Shown here: piece by piece, positions 1 through 9,244 of the stretch
Position numbering within the stretch: the stretch's first letter is position 1
Layout of the letters: each line of letters starts with the position of its first letter
From: a virus
Length of the DNA: 64,000 bases
Strand: one strand, 5' to 3'
Virus record (IMG/VR): IMGVR_UViG_3300028393_000035
Coordinates: 33,492-97,491 of that record
Notes under the pieces: generated by a model
Told to the model about the DNA's origin: nothing
What the model saw: only the letters and a program-made list of their open reading frames with translations
Databases searched by the model: none
Position numbers and translations under genes: made by a program

Positions 1-685
1 TTTGCGCATCAACTTCTTTAAGATTTTCAGCATTAGCAAAAACGCTAAGAACTTCATTAATGCTATCTGATTTTAAATTAGAGGGGGCAGGATCATTAGG
101 AACGACTGTAAACTCTTCAGTGTTATAATATCCATTCCTATTTGCATTAATATTAAAATTATAATTTAATATTTGATCTGTATGCTGATTAAAAATGTGT
201 TGATAATTTTCAATAATTCTTGTATTGTAACCAAGCGCTGATTTAGCGGCTAATCTCATTCCCTCAACTGTTGGTCCCAATCGTGCAGCATAAAAATAAT
301 CAATCGCTCTTTGTCTGTATGCTTCATCAAGAGATTTAATCAAAGCCCAAGAGTCAGCATCAAGAATGTTTTTTGAATTTTCTAAATACGATTCATCAAA
401 ATTTCTTGCAAATCGAAATGGGTTGCCGTACAATTTGTCAAGCTGATCAAAATTAAATCCATGTTCTTCTAATTGAAGTCGTGCATAAAAATAATTTAAC
501 TTTAAAAAGCTAACTCCAGCGGGACCAATTAAAGTATATAAAAATTTGTAAAGCCTAGAATCGGGCGAAGTATTAAAAACTTCTTCTGGAAAATTGTCTA
601 GATAACTAACAATGTTACCAGAGCTAGTTAATGCTTCAACTAAATACTGTTCATCTACTAGGGCATCATAAGTTGGTCTACTCAT
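1..685 (-). CDS. Baseplate/tail protein downstream of baseplate J (C-terminus cut by window edge)
   Basis: An open frame of 228 codons runs off the left end of the window, so only the N-terminal part is seen. Its ATG at 685 overlaps the TGA of the baseplate J gene (ATGA), implying translational coupling. The visible part is mainly helical and rich in Tyr/Phe and Asp/Glu; I recognise no catalytic motif. In contractile-tail phages the gene after gpJ is commonly the gpI-type wedge or tail-fibre adaptor, and position is the only reason for suggesting this role here. Confidence 0.7.
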   Translation of the reverse strand, partial: MSRPTYDALVDEQYLVEALTSSGNIVSYLDNFPEEVFNTSPDSRLYKFLYTLIGPAGVSFLKLNYFYARLQLEEHGFNFDQLDKLYGNPFRFARNFDESYLENSKNILDADSWALIKSLDEAYRQRAIDYFYAARLGPTVEGMRLAAKSALGYNTRIIENYQHIFNQHTDQILNYNFNINANRNGYYNTEEFTVVPNDPAPSNLKSDSINEVLSVFANAENLKEVDAQ

Positions 686-3600
686 AGTACGCTATTCCAA
701 GTATTTTGAGACTTAACCCTAATAGTCATAACCGATGATATGTCAGTGACTCCGCCAGATAACACTCCTTCCGGAAGGGCTGCAAGTTCGTCATCACCAA
801 TTTGAAAATCTTCATTATATGCGCCATAACCAGTATTAACATTTATTCCTACGACCGCTAATACGTCCTTATCGGTTTTACTATTATATGTAATTGTAAT
901 CGGATAATTAAATGATGGATCAACTTTAAAATCTACGGAACTTGAAGCAGTAATCAATGTATAATTACTATTCATTTTAGCCGTAAATCCAATTTTGTTT
1001 ACGGTGTCAACCTTCCAAGAGTTTGTATCGGTAGAAGGGTTGGCTCCAACATTGTTATCAACAAGAGATTGATAGTATGTAGATCCATACAATACAACAT
1101 CGTTCATTGAATAACTGAAATTTGCATCGTATATTTGAATTCTAAAATCATCAAATTCAATTACTTCAGGTTCATTTTTACCGTACTGAACTTTAAAATT
1201 ACTTACGACATAATTTTTGCTTATATTAGTTAAAGCTGTATTAATTGCTGGAGGAACTTCACCGGTTAAAGTTACAGATCCATCATCAATATATGAAAGT
1301 TCATCATAAATTTCATCTAGTAAAAGACTTCCACTTGTCCATGAATTAGATGTATTGCGATAAATTTTATAACCAGTGGCTTCATTAACTCTATCCCAAG
1401 TTAATTTAATTGACCTACTTGTTACCGATGGAGTCACAGTAACATAACTTGATGCAGTAGTTTGACCATTTGCATTAATTGCAGTAATTTTATAATAATA
1501 AGCCACATTTAGTAATGCGCCAGTGGAATATTCAACGGCAGTTAAATTACTTGGAGCAAGAAGACCGGTTGCGTCTTGTTTTGGCAAATATGGAAGGTAA
1601 AGATTATACTGCGTTGCCGTGCGACCATCTCCAATGTTAATCAAATCAAGTACTGGTTTACTAATCGATTGACCGTATTTATTTGTTTCAGTTAACCTAA
1701 CCCGTGAACTTTCAGTGTTATCGTACTCGGTTTTATTTTGATCTAATACGTCTTTAGACCAACGCACATTGTCAACTCCGCCAACGTTATGAATAGTTTG
1801 AATAATGTCTGATAATTGAATTTCATTTCCAAAATAAACATTGTCAAAATACCTCATTAAAGCAAGTCGAATTGATTCATTGACCGATGCTTTGTTAGCG
1901 CCAGTTGAATACATTACAGTAATATCGGGTTTAAAATATCTTACTTTGGCTTTATGAGCAAGAACGTCGGTAGTTACTTGTTTATTTGTTTCTAATAAAG
2001 ATTGAAGCGCGATAATATTACTATCATATTGATAATTATTAACATCGATAGAGGGATCAATAGTTGATAACAATAATGCAATGGTAGAATTGGCGTTATG
2101 CGAATTTACATAACTGCCATTTGCACCCCTGAGTTTAATTTGAAGCAGTGAACTTGGTTTATTTGGAAGCAAGGAGTATTGAATTTGCTCTGAATCTATA
2201 AGCAAGTAATCATTGTCAGGAAATTGCCTTGTTGTGGTTGACGCAACTTCCATCAAAACATTTACAATTGCACCAGAAGCAGTAATTGCAGCAGCCGTAG
2301 TTCCAAATTGCCCCCTATTGATGCCGGTAAATGTATTTGACGTTTTTGCACTGTAACTAATAATTTCACTGCCAATTAAAATATATCCTGAGGCTGGGAA
2401 TGGATCAGTTGAAGTAACTTTGATTGCAGTTAAGTTAGTAGCTGCTATGGTAACCAAAGTCACTTTGCCCGTATTAGCATCTCCGGTCAAAGTTCCAGTT
2501 ATACTGTACTTGATTGTACTACCGGCGGTTCCGGTAGTACAAACTGCTGAAGTTAAATTAAGTGCTGTACTTCCTGTAATTCCACTAATTTTAATTGTGT
2601 CGCCAACATTTAAATTATGAGCGGCTGAAGTTGTCAATGTGGCAGTGCCGTCCGTTGCTGACGAAGTTGATACTGATATTTGATTACCGGAATCAGAAGC
2701 ATTGGTAGTTGTTGATACGGCAGAAGAATTTGGCAACGCGGTTGCTAACGTAGCCATTGATAAAGAACTAGTGTTAATGTATGGACCTGTATATGGACCG
2801 CCGGTAACATCTCCTGAACCCTGCGACGGAATAGTTGTAGACCATTCAATGCCGTTCCTCGCCCTTATTGTTCCATTTAAATCTGTTACCTCTTCTACTA
2901 ACCAATAATGTTCATCTTTATTAAAAGTTCCATTACTTAAACTAATTTGATCTGGCAAATCGATAACTGGTTGATGATATAAAGGAGTTAATACATTTCC
3001 TTTAACGGGTCGCCTACCCGGCTCACCCATTCGTCTATAATTATCAATATAAAACGCGCTAGTCGTATCATCAGTAAATTGAAATGTTGGAACAGAACTT
3101 CCGGGACGAGGAATTGTTACATTGCCGGTCGTTGCATCCTCTCCATTAACGTAAACATCAACGCAATTTAAAATGTTTCGATCATAGTCATTGCGAGATG
3201 CTGTAGACATATAAGAATGTTCAAATAAAAGAACGTCGCCCGGAGCGATTGCGTTACTTGGACGGGTGCTAATATTGCCTATATAAACATTGGTAAATGT
3301 TATATTGGGTTGATACAATACTGGGGACTCAGTTGAGGTAGGATCAACCGTCCCAATATTGCGAGCGGCGTCACCCTTGTTTTTATCTTGAGGTAAGATG
3401 TTTAAAAGATAATCATAACCGGAAGTATAATAAATTGGCGACAAACCTGAATCATTAGCAACAAAATATGGTAAATTATCATAAATATGTTTCGAATTAT
3501 TATTATTTGATAAATTAGTTGTAAATTGATGAATTTTATCAGATGGACCATTGCCTCCCGACGTTGTATCAGAAACGCTGGGAACTTGAATGTATTCGCT

Positions 3601-4284
3601 ATATTTAGAAATTGGACCGACGACATTTGCTTTCTTTGATTTAGTCGAAAGCGCAAGTGATAAAAATTGATCTTTGGTACCAGCGAGGTTTCTAAAAGGA
3701 CCGGCGGTAGTAAACCTTGCTTTAAGTTCAGTGTCTGACTCGCTATCTGTTCCACCGGTAATTGGGTATTCGTTATTTACCGCAGTAATGCCATAAACGG
3801 GCGCTCCAACTGTTTCAGTAATAGTATTTGCAGCCACATTACCAATGATGCCGCCTTGAATAGCTTCAATAGGGGCAATAACTTCAGTAGTTCCGGCCTG
3901 CAATGTTACAGTTGTGGTAGTTCTAAATACTACGCTTGTATTTCCATCACCACCATTAGGGGTAAAGACTGTGGTGCCAGATCGAATAATAACTGGATTT
4001 GTTGTAGCGGTTTCTCTTGAAAATGTTACGTAACCCGTTGCGCGATTACCAGCTTGACGACCAAATCCAAGAATGGCCAGCATATTGTCAAGATCAGTTC
4101 CAAATTTTGCATCAATATCAAATGCCCCATTTAACACATTAAGATCGACTTGAGCATCTGCTATTGCTTGCGCAACAGTATCAATAATCCTACGCTCTGG
4201 GGTTCCCACTTCCGCAGAAATAGAAGGATCAAGCGCCCTTAATTGGGTAATCATACTTTGTGAAATTTGATCTTGTGTAGCCAT
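682..4284 (-). CDS. Baseplate J-like protein with embedded FN3 and adhesion modules
   Basis: The N-terminal about 250 residues have the baseplate J pattern: a helix with many Asp/Ala, then a strand-rich part containing the conserved GGTDSESDTELKARF-type segment. J proteins form the wedge ring around the tail tip. At 1200 residues it is much longer than typical gpJ. The extra length includes two copies of a module with an ESD/SEQIQY-type core (about residues 618-720), an FN3-like domain with YKIYRNTSN (about 935-1010) and a carbohydrate-binding-like YxxNDVVxYxxxYYxS segment (about 1075-1110). The start ATG lies 1 nt after the stop of the gp25-like gene. The modular insertions suggest that this baseplate protein also contacts the cell surface. 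Confidence 0.85.
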   Translation of the reverse strand: MATQDQISQSMITQLRALDPSISAEVGTPERRIIDTVAQAIADAQVDLNVLNGAFDIDAKFGTDLDNMLAILGFGRQAGNRATGYVTFSRETATTNPVIIRSGTTVFTPNGGDGNTSVVFRTTTTVTLQAGTTEVIAPIEAIQGGIIGNVAANTITETVGAPVYGITAVNNEYPITGGTDSESDTELKARFTTAGPFRNLAGTKDQFLSLALSTKSKKANVVGPISKYSEYIQVPSVSDTTSGGNGPSDKIHQFTTNLSNNNNSKHIYDNLPYFVANDSGLSPIYYTSGYDYLLNILPQDKNKGDAARNIGTVDPTSTESPVLYQPNITFTNVYIGNISTRPSNAIAPGDVLLFEHSYMSTASRNDYDRNILNCVDVYVNGEDATTGNVTIPRPGSSVPTFQFTDDTTSAFYIDNYRRMGEPGRRPVKGNVLTPLYHQPVIDLPDQISLSNGTFNKDEHYWLVEEVTDLNGTIRARNGIEWSTTIPSQGSGDVTGGPYTGPYINTSSLSMATLATALPNSSAVSTTTNASDSGNQISVSTSSATDGTATLTTSAAHNLNVGDTIKISGITGSTALNLTSAVCTTGTAGSTIKYSITGTLTGDANTGKVTLVTIAATNLTAIKVTSTDPFPASGYILIGSEIISYSAKTSNTFTGINRGQFGTTAAAITASGAIVNVLMEVASTTTRQFPDNDYLLIDSEQIQYSLLPNKPSSLLQIKLRGANGSYVNSHNANSTIALLLSTIDPSIDVNNYQYDSNIIALQSLLETNKQVTTDVLAHKAKVRYFKPDITVMYSTGANKASVNESIRLALMRYFDNVYFGNEIQLSDIIQTIHNVGGVDNVRWSKDVLDQNKTEYDNTESSRVRLTETNKYGQSISKPVLDLINIGDGRTATQYNLYLPYLPKQDATGLLAPSNLTAVEYSTGALLNVAYYYKITAINANGQTTASSYVTVTPSVTSRSIKLTWDRVNEATGYKIYRNTSNSWTSGSLLLDEIYDELSYIDDGSVTLTGEVPPAINTALTNISKNYVVSNFKVQYGKNEPEVIEFDDFRIQIYDANFSYSMNDVVLYGSTYYQSLVDNNVGANPSTDTNSWKVDTVNKIGFTAKMNSNYTLITASSSVDFKVDPSFNYPITITYNSKTDKDVLAVVGINVNTGYGAYNEDFQIGDDELAALPEGVLSGGVTDISSVMTIRVKSQNTWNSVL

Positions 4285-4285
4285 A

Positions 4286-4735
4286 TTATAAAGATACTGA
4301 TAGTTTTATTGGATAAGCTTCGGGGTTTGCTTTTGCAGTTATGAAATTAATTTCAACATTAGCAGCGGTTAAATTTTGCTCTAATTTAGTAATTTGAAAA
4401 TCTATTACTACTTCTCTGGCAGTTAAAGTTGCCTTACCAAATGACATTTTATCTACTTTGGCTCTTGATAATTGACGAGCTTTATAACGATTGACAACTG
4501 CTGCTATTTCTGTTTCAATTTGTAAATGTAAATCGTTAAGAGAATTTGGCGTAGTTCCTATAATTTTATTTTCTAAACTACTGCCGTAATTTTCATTGAA
4601 TCGATTAGATCCTCTTTTTTCAAGTAATTCGCATTTAATATCTTGCATTAATTTTTGTTCATTGGCAACTTTGGCAAGGCCTTTGCTGCCAAGGGCTAAA
4701 TCACCGTCTTCTGTTAATCCTATGCTCCAAGTCAT
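4286..4735 (-). CDS. gp25-like baseplate wedge protein (GPW/gp25 family)
   Basis: This 149-residue protein matches the small wedge family of T4 gp25 and P2 gpW: an N-terminal strand region with GDLALGSKG, a helix with LMQDIKCELLEKRGSNRFNENYGSSL, and a C-terminal strand pair. The family links the baseplate to the sheath and seeds sheath assembly. The size is typical. Its position directly upstream of baseplate J, 1 nt apart, is the standard order in contractile tails. Confidence 0.88.
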   Translation of the reverse strand: MTWSIGLTEDGDLALGSKGLAKVANEQKLMQDIKCELLEKRGSNRFNENYGSSLENKIIGTTPNSLNDLHLQIETEIAAVVNRYKARQLSRAKVDKMSFGKATLTAREVVIDFQITKLEQNLTAANVEINFITAKANPEAYPIKLSVSL

Positions 4736-4762
4736 ATCTATATATTACATGATAGAAGTTGG

Positions 4763-5266
4763 TTAACCTACAGCGCTCCAACCAATATTTGATTCGCCAG
4801 ATGTTTTTGCATACAAGGTGCTTCCTGCCGCACCATCTTTTCTAAGAAATAAACTACCAATCGGTGCTGTAGTAACGCCCTCAGGACCTCCGGTTCCTAT
4901 AACAATCTTAATCGACCCAACTTCAATTACATTAGTTTTATCTATTGTTACCAAAGATGATCCGCTAGGAGTCTTAATAACTTCAGCCGCAACCTTGGCT
5001 TCTCCGGGAGCTAAATGCACAACTTGAGTGTCATCAACATTATCAAATTTAGTATCAAGTTTCCAATACCCTCCATCTTGACGGACGATCCAATATTCAC
5101 CTTCTTTGGGCCAAACAAAAAATGATGGAACGTCAAATAATGAAATTTGAATATTACCTCCGTCTTTTAATTGAGCTTCAATTTTGCGGGTATCCGTATG
5201 CACTGTATGAATTCGCGCAGAATGCCTAGGACCAAACGCAGGATTAATATGATTGCGAATTGACAT
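4763..5266 (-). CDS. Spike-like baseplate protein
   Basis: A 167-residue, strand-rich protein. Residues about 20-110 look like an OB-type barrel (alternating hydrophobic strands with a GEYWIVRQDGG turn). The C-terminus has the GSLFLRKDGAAGSTLYAKTS pattern that recurs at the ends of phage tail-tip and fibre proteins. It lies between the hub and the gp25-like wedge, where gpV/gp45-type spike or spike-capping proteins are usually encoded. The role is inferred from this context and fold impression. Confidence 0.6.
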   Translation of the reverse strand: MSIRNHINPAFGPRHSARIHTVHTDTRKIEAQLKDGGNIQISLFDVPSFFVWPKEGEYWIVRQDGGYWKLDTKFDNVDDTQVVHLAPGEAKVAAEVIKTPSGSSLVTIDKTNVIEVGSIKIVIGTGGPEGVTTAPIGSLFLRKDGAAGSTLYAKTSGESNIGWSAVG

Positions 5267-5269
5267 TAT

Positions 5270-6772
5270 TTATTTCTTATCCGATTTAGATGGATCTTTA
5301 TCCGTTGCATCTTTAAATGTACCAACGGCATCTGTAGTAGGCCAAGCTCTAATCATTCCTGCATGAACCCAAGATTTATCTGGATCTGCTGGAGTCCCGT
5401 CTCCATTTTTATATGCCGCAGGAGCCATTAACTCCGCTGTAGTGGTGAAACCATTTTCATACGAGCAGTTATGAGTCACAGAACTGACATAGCACTGCAA
5501 TCCATGTTCGGGAAACGCTACGATACCGCCGGGAAAAAGCTCGGGCATAAATGTAAATTGAAATTGAGTTTTAAATTGTTGAGACCAATATAAACAAAAT
5601 TTTTGATATGCTAAAAATGCTTCATAAATTGGTGCCCTAACCATAGGGGCTGGCTCATAATGCGGTCTTGCTCCGTATTTGCGCAAAAAGTTAATTGCAT
5701 CTTCTTGTTTAACAAGCGTCGGATATTTTTTAGGATCTACGCCTTTAAGATCACCTTTTGCATCTACGCCATTAAGAAAGTCGGCCATAAAAGCATTGAA
5801 TACACTAACCACTCCGCCTGTATTTATTTTATCATAAACATCTACGTTGCCACTACCACTGGCCGCACCAGATGGAGGTCCAACAATATCTCCAACTACA
5901 TAAACGTGAGTATATAATTCATCATCTGATAATTCGATGCTGCCACTAATAATTTCAATATCTTCAATAAACCAATAAGGAGTTTTTCCTAAACCGCCAA
6001 AGTAATCTGGGTAAAAAGCAAAAAAGTCTCCACTCGGAGTGGACATGAACTGCCTTAGACAAGCCATGGACAATTGCTGAATAAAAGGCATTAGAGGAGT
6101 ATCATTCATTAAACTTCTTTGACCAGTTAATGAATTTGATTCTATTGTGCTAACGAATCCGGGCATAGAAAAAAATGTTGAATAAGCAGCAGCTTTAGCA
6201 ATTGCCCCAACGTCAATGGTTTCTCCGCTTGGTTGAGTACCGGGTAAAATTGTTTGATCCGTTGGAGTACCAGTAGGATCACTAGCAATTGGATTACCGT
6301 TTTCGTCTGCATTGCCAAGTGAAAAATCTACAAATTTTCTTGGGGAAACGGCTCCGTTTGTTGTAGGTTCACCGCCTAGTGCAAACTCAGGTTTCATAAC
6401 TACGCGAACCCGATTACTTTGAGTAACCCATCCTTCGGAAACGCCTTTATTAACCGGTTTCCATTGTCCGTCACCAAGATTTACACTTGACGAAATGGGA
6501 CCCAAAGCAATACTGTCGTTTTCTTTAAAAATACCAATGGTTTCTTTAAATTGAAGGATCAGTGTTCTTTCATTGGCGTTATTCATGCCCCAAGTCCATC
6601 GAGATTTAACTGGGGCGCTGATGGTAATGGTACCATTGCTAATACCATAAATTTGACTTTTCATTAATCCATGGGCTGCGCTTTGATTTCCATACTCAGT
6701 AATTGTATGTAAACCAGATGAAGTTGCATTTGGAAATATTGGTGCTGGTTTTTTAGCTTGTGATCCGGGCAT
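5270..6772 (-). CDS. Tail hub protein (gpD/gp27-like region)
   Basis: A 500-residue protein with a strand-rich N-terminal region (LILQFKETIGIFKENDSIAL) and, at about 250-300, GDFFAFYPDYFGG followed by a segment ending in THVYVVGD. The combination of an aromatic YPD-type segment with a downstream D/E-THVxVxG is seen in hub proteins related to phage late control D and XkdQ. The last about 60 residues contain GIVAFPEHGLQCYVSSVTHNCSYENG, also typical of hub barrels. It follows the three enzyme-bearing hub paralogues and precedes the spike-like gene. A candidate SD is AAAGGTAG, 7 nt before the ATG. Confidence 0.65.
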   Translation of the reverse strand: MPGSQAKKPAPIFPNATSSGLHTITEYGNQSAAHGLMKSQIYGISNGTITISAPVKSRWTWGMNNANERTLILQFKETIGIFKENDSIALGPISSSVNLGDGQWKPVNKGVSEGWVTQSNRVRVVMKPEFALGGEPTTNGAVSPRKFVDFSLGNADENGNPIASDPTGTPTDQTILPGTQPSGETIDVGAIAKAAAYSTFFSMPGFVSTIESNSLTGQRSLMNDTPLMPFIQQLSMACLRQFMSTPSGDFFAFYPDYFGGLGKTPYWFIEDIEIISGSIELSDDELYTHVYVVGDIVGPPSGAASGSGNVDVYDKINTGGVVSVFNAFMADFLNGVDAKGDLKGVDPKKYPTLVKQEDAINFLRKYGARPHYEPAPMVRAPIYEAFLAYQKFCLYWSQQFKTQFQFTFMPELFPGGIVAFPEHGLQCYVSSVTHNCSYENGFTTTAELMAPAAYKNGDGTPADPDKSWVHAGMIRAWPTTDAVGTFKDATDKDPSKSDKK

Positions 6773-6826
6773 GATTAAACTACCTTTACTTGTCTTTTAT
6801 TAATTGAGCGATATTGAAACATTTGA

Positions 6827-7966
6827 TTAATCAACTAATCTAATTTCCACATTACCCGTACCGTCTTGGGTAAAGTTTAAAGCATCCGCAGCGTCTCTCC
6901 ATAAATCAATAGCTCTATTGGGACTGCCGCTTCCGTATCCTCTATCGGTTTTTGATGCAATAATAGATTTTCCTTTGTATCTAATTTCGACTTTTGTAAA
7001 CATTGGCAATTCGCCAGATCGACCAAAAAGAGCAGCCATGTAACCTTGATTGGTAGCCAAACCATTACTTGTTGCAGTACCCAACTCTGCATAATTATAA
7101 AGCCCACCGGGAGCATTACCCAATTTTCCTGACGCTCCGGGAGGTGGATCATCAAACCAAGAGGCCTCTGTTGTCTTCCATCCTGACCCCCCAGTTGAAG
7201 GTTGAGCGGCACCTCCGCCTCCTCCACTTGTTGTAGTTGAAGTTGAAAATTTACCATAATCACCACGACCAATAATTTCTCTGACAAATTTGGCAACTTC
7301 TTCGTTAATGTTTGAGTTATCTTTTTTGAATTCATCAAAAAGGTTTCCAACAACTTTTTCTATGTTACGAGGAAGTGATTGAATGTAAATATTATCATTG
7401 TTCCAACCGCCAATTTCATTAAGAACTCCATAAAGAAGATTACCAATACTGGAATCATTTAATCTATTAACTTTATTAATTTTTTGATTATCAGTATCTG
7501 CCGTACCAGCTTTACCATTAGACTTATCTAAGTTCCAACCGTAAGCTTTCATAAAATCGTTTACAAAAGAAAGTCCCGGATCAAAGTAAGTGTAATTTAA
7601 TCGCTTTAATGTACAAGAAGCTTTAATTTTGGCGGTCCCCGGAAACAATTGAACATCGGGAGTTGTGTCGCAATAACCTGTAAATACCTGAATGGGCTTG
7701 CCCGCAATTCTTTCAAGGATAATTGTTATCGGATCCATTGGATGAAAAACGGGAAGAACTTTGCCATCAGCTTCGCGTTCTGTAAACAAGAACCTAGGTT
7801 TATTGTCTTTAAGTACTTTTGGATTGCGAAATTCTAATTCAGCCGTACTGATGTTATCAATGACTCTGTAAACGTCACATTTGATTATGTACGGACTTAA
7901 ATCGACTATGCCAGAGTCAGTTTTGATCCAAGCTTTGATTGATGGAGAGTAAACTAATCTTTTCAT
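6827..7966 (-). CDS. Hub paralogue 1 with C-terminal double-psi beta-barrel (RlpA-like) domain
   Basis: Residues 1-245 are a hub-like domain nearly identical in layout to the next two genes (MKRLVYSPSIKAW start, FHPMDPITI, AGKPIQVFTGYCDT, LNYTYFDPGL). A Gly-rich linker (about 246-262) leads to residues 265-379, which resemble RlpA/expansin double-psi barrels: ASWFDD, a central Gly/Ala/Thr segment, TDRGYG (Asp about 341) and IDLWRDAADAL (Asp about 354). RlpA-type domains are lytic transglycosylases or glycan binders. I infer a tail-associated murein-active protein. It is the third of three tandem paralogues; its start lies directly upstream of the paralogue 2 stop. Confidence 0.75.
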   Translation of the reverse strand: MKRLVYSPSIKAWIKTDSGIVDLSPYIIKCDVYRVIDNISTAELEFRNPKVLKDNKPRFLFTEREADGKVLPVFHPMDPITIILERIAGKPIQVFTGYCDTTPDVQLFPGTAKIKASCTLKRLNYTYFDPGLSFVNDFMKAYGWNLDKSNGKAGTADTDNQKINKVNRLNDSSIGNLLYGVLNEIGGWNNDNIYIQSLPRNIEKVVGNLFDEFKKDNSNINEEVAKFVREIIGRGDYGKFSTSTTTSGGGGGAAQPSTGGSGWKTTEASWFDDPPPGASGKLGNAPGGLYNYAELGTATSNGLATNQGYMAALFGRSGELPMFTKVEIRYKGKSIIASKTDRGYGSGSPNRAIDLWRDAADALNFTQDGTGNVEIRLVD

Positions 7967-9244
7967 TTAAAAACCTTGAATGTGTCTAGGTGTAAATCCT
8001 TCTGTTGTATGTGCATGCCACCATACAGTGTGCCCAGCGGGTGCGCTACTAGCAGTTCCAACAAATCTATTAGCAGCATCCGAATTGGCTAATTCAAAAA
8101 ATACATGGCCACTGGGTCCAGCAGGCCCCTTTGTCCAAACAGTAAGATACTGTCCTCTACCCGGCTCTCCCCAAGTTAAAAATTCATCAGAGCTTGGAGC
8201 GTAATTAAAACCTAATTTACCAATAAAATGAAGCATATAAGATACAAAGCTAGAGCAGTCAAACATTAAAGCACCGTCGCCGTCTACAGGAGGATTATTA
8301 AGATAATTGCCCTCTCTTTCACTACTAGCTCCTCCCGGTATATCGCCATCTCCACCAGAAACGTATCTTGTTTTGGCAGAAACAATTCTGTCAACTTCAG
8401 CTTTCCAACGTCTAATTAGATCTGGAGCCTGCGACGGTAAGACTGGAGTAGGACCTGCGGCAGTACTAGAATCTGCAAGTGGTTGAGTAGACAATTGTCC
8501 GTATCCACCACTACCAATAATACCCTTGACAAATTTGGCAACTTCCTCGTTGACTTTAGAATTGTCTTTTTTAAATTCATCAAAAAGATTTCCAACGACT
8601 TTGGCTATGTTGCCGGGGATCGGTTGAATATAAATATTATTGTTATTCCATCCGCCAATTTCATTAAGCGCAGCATAAAGTAAATTGCCAATACTGGAAT
8701 CATGTAATTGAACTGATGAAGTTGGCACTTGTTTTGGATTTTCATCTTTTGTTGCTTGTTTTTCATTAACCGCAGTACCATTAGATACATTAATTATCCA
8801 ACCATAATTGCGCATAAAATCTTGTACAAAATTTAATCCCGGATCAAAGTAGGTGTAGTTTAATCTTTTTAAAGTGCAAGACGCTTTGATACGAGCGGTA
8901 CCCGGAAATAACTGTACATATGGAGTTGTGTCACAATAGCCAGTAAAAACCTGAATGGGTTTACCCGCAATACGTTCAAGTACAATAGTTATTGGATCCA
9001 TAGGATGAAAAACCGGTCTTATTGAAGTGCTACCATCTGAACCCGTATATTCGTTTTCAGTAAACAAAAATCTTGGTTTACCATTTTTAAGCACTTTTGG
9101 ATTACGAAATTGAATTTCAGCATTGCTAAGGTCATCAACTTTTCTTACAACCGTGCATTCGGTTACATATGGACTCAAATCAATAACCCCCGAGTCTGTT
9201 TTTACCCAAACCTTGATTGACGGGGAGTAAGCTAATCTTTTCAT
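7967..9244 (-). CDS. Hub paralogue 2 with C-terminal NlpC/P60-like cysteine hydrolase domain
   Basis: The N-terminal about 255 residues repeat the hub-like domain of the neighbouring genes. After a Pro/Ser-rich linker, residues about 275-425 look like an NlpC/P60 fold: FDCSSFVSYML with the candidate nucleophile Cys330, and PSGHVFFEL with candidate His380. NlpC/P60 enzymes cut stem peptides of peptidoglycan. The start overlaps or abuts the stop of the SGNH/amidase paralogue, so the three genes are co-translated. I infer a tail-tip endopeptidase used during DNA entry. Activity is not shown by sequence alone. Confidence 0.78.
   Translation of the reverse strand: MKRLAYSPSIKVWVKTDSGVIDLSPYVTECTVVRKVDDLSNAEIQFRNPKVLKNGKPRFLFTENEYTGSDGSTSIRPVFHPMDPITIVLERIAGKPIQVFTGYCDTTPYVQLFPGTARIKASCTLKRLNYTYFDPGLNFVQDFMRNYGWIINVSNGTAVNEKQATKDENPKQVPTSSVQLHDSSIGNLLYAALNEIGGWNNNNIYIQPIPGNIAKVVGNLFDEFKKDNSKVNEEVAKFVKGIIGSGGYGQLSTQPLADSSTAAGPTPVLPSQAPDLIRRWKAEVDRIVSAKTRYVSGGDGDIPGGASSEREGNYLNNPPVDGDGALMFDCSSFVSYMLHFIGKLGFNYAPSSDEFLTWGEPGRGQYLTVWTKGPAGPSGHVFFELANSDAANRFVGTASSAPAGHTVWWHAHTTEGFTPRHIQGF

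Noticed and set aside
6877-7353. 158-codon minus-strand frame inside hub paralogue 1
   Set aside because: It lies in another frame of a well-supported gene, has no SD, and its composition is that of a frame-shifted shadow.
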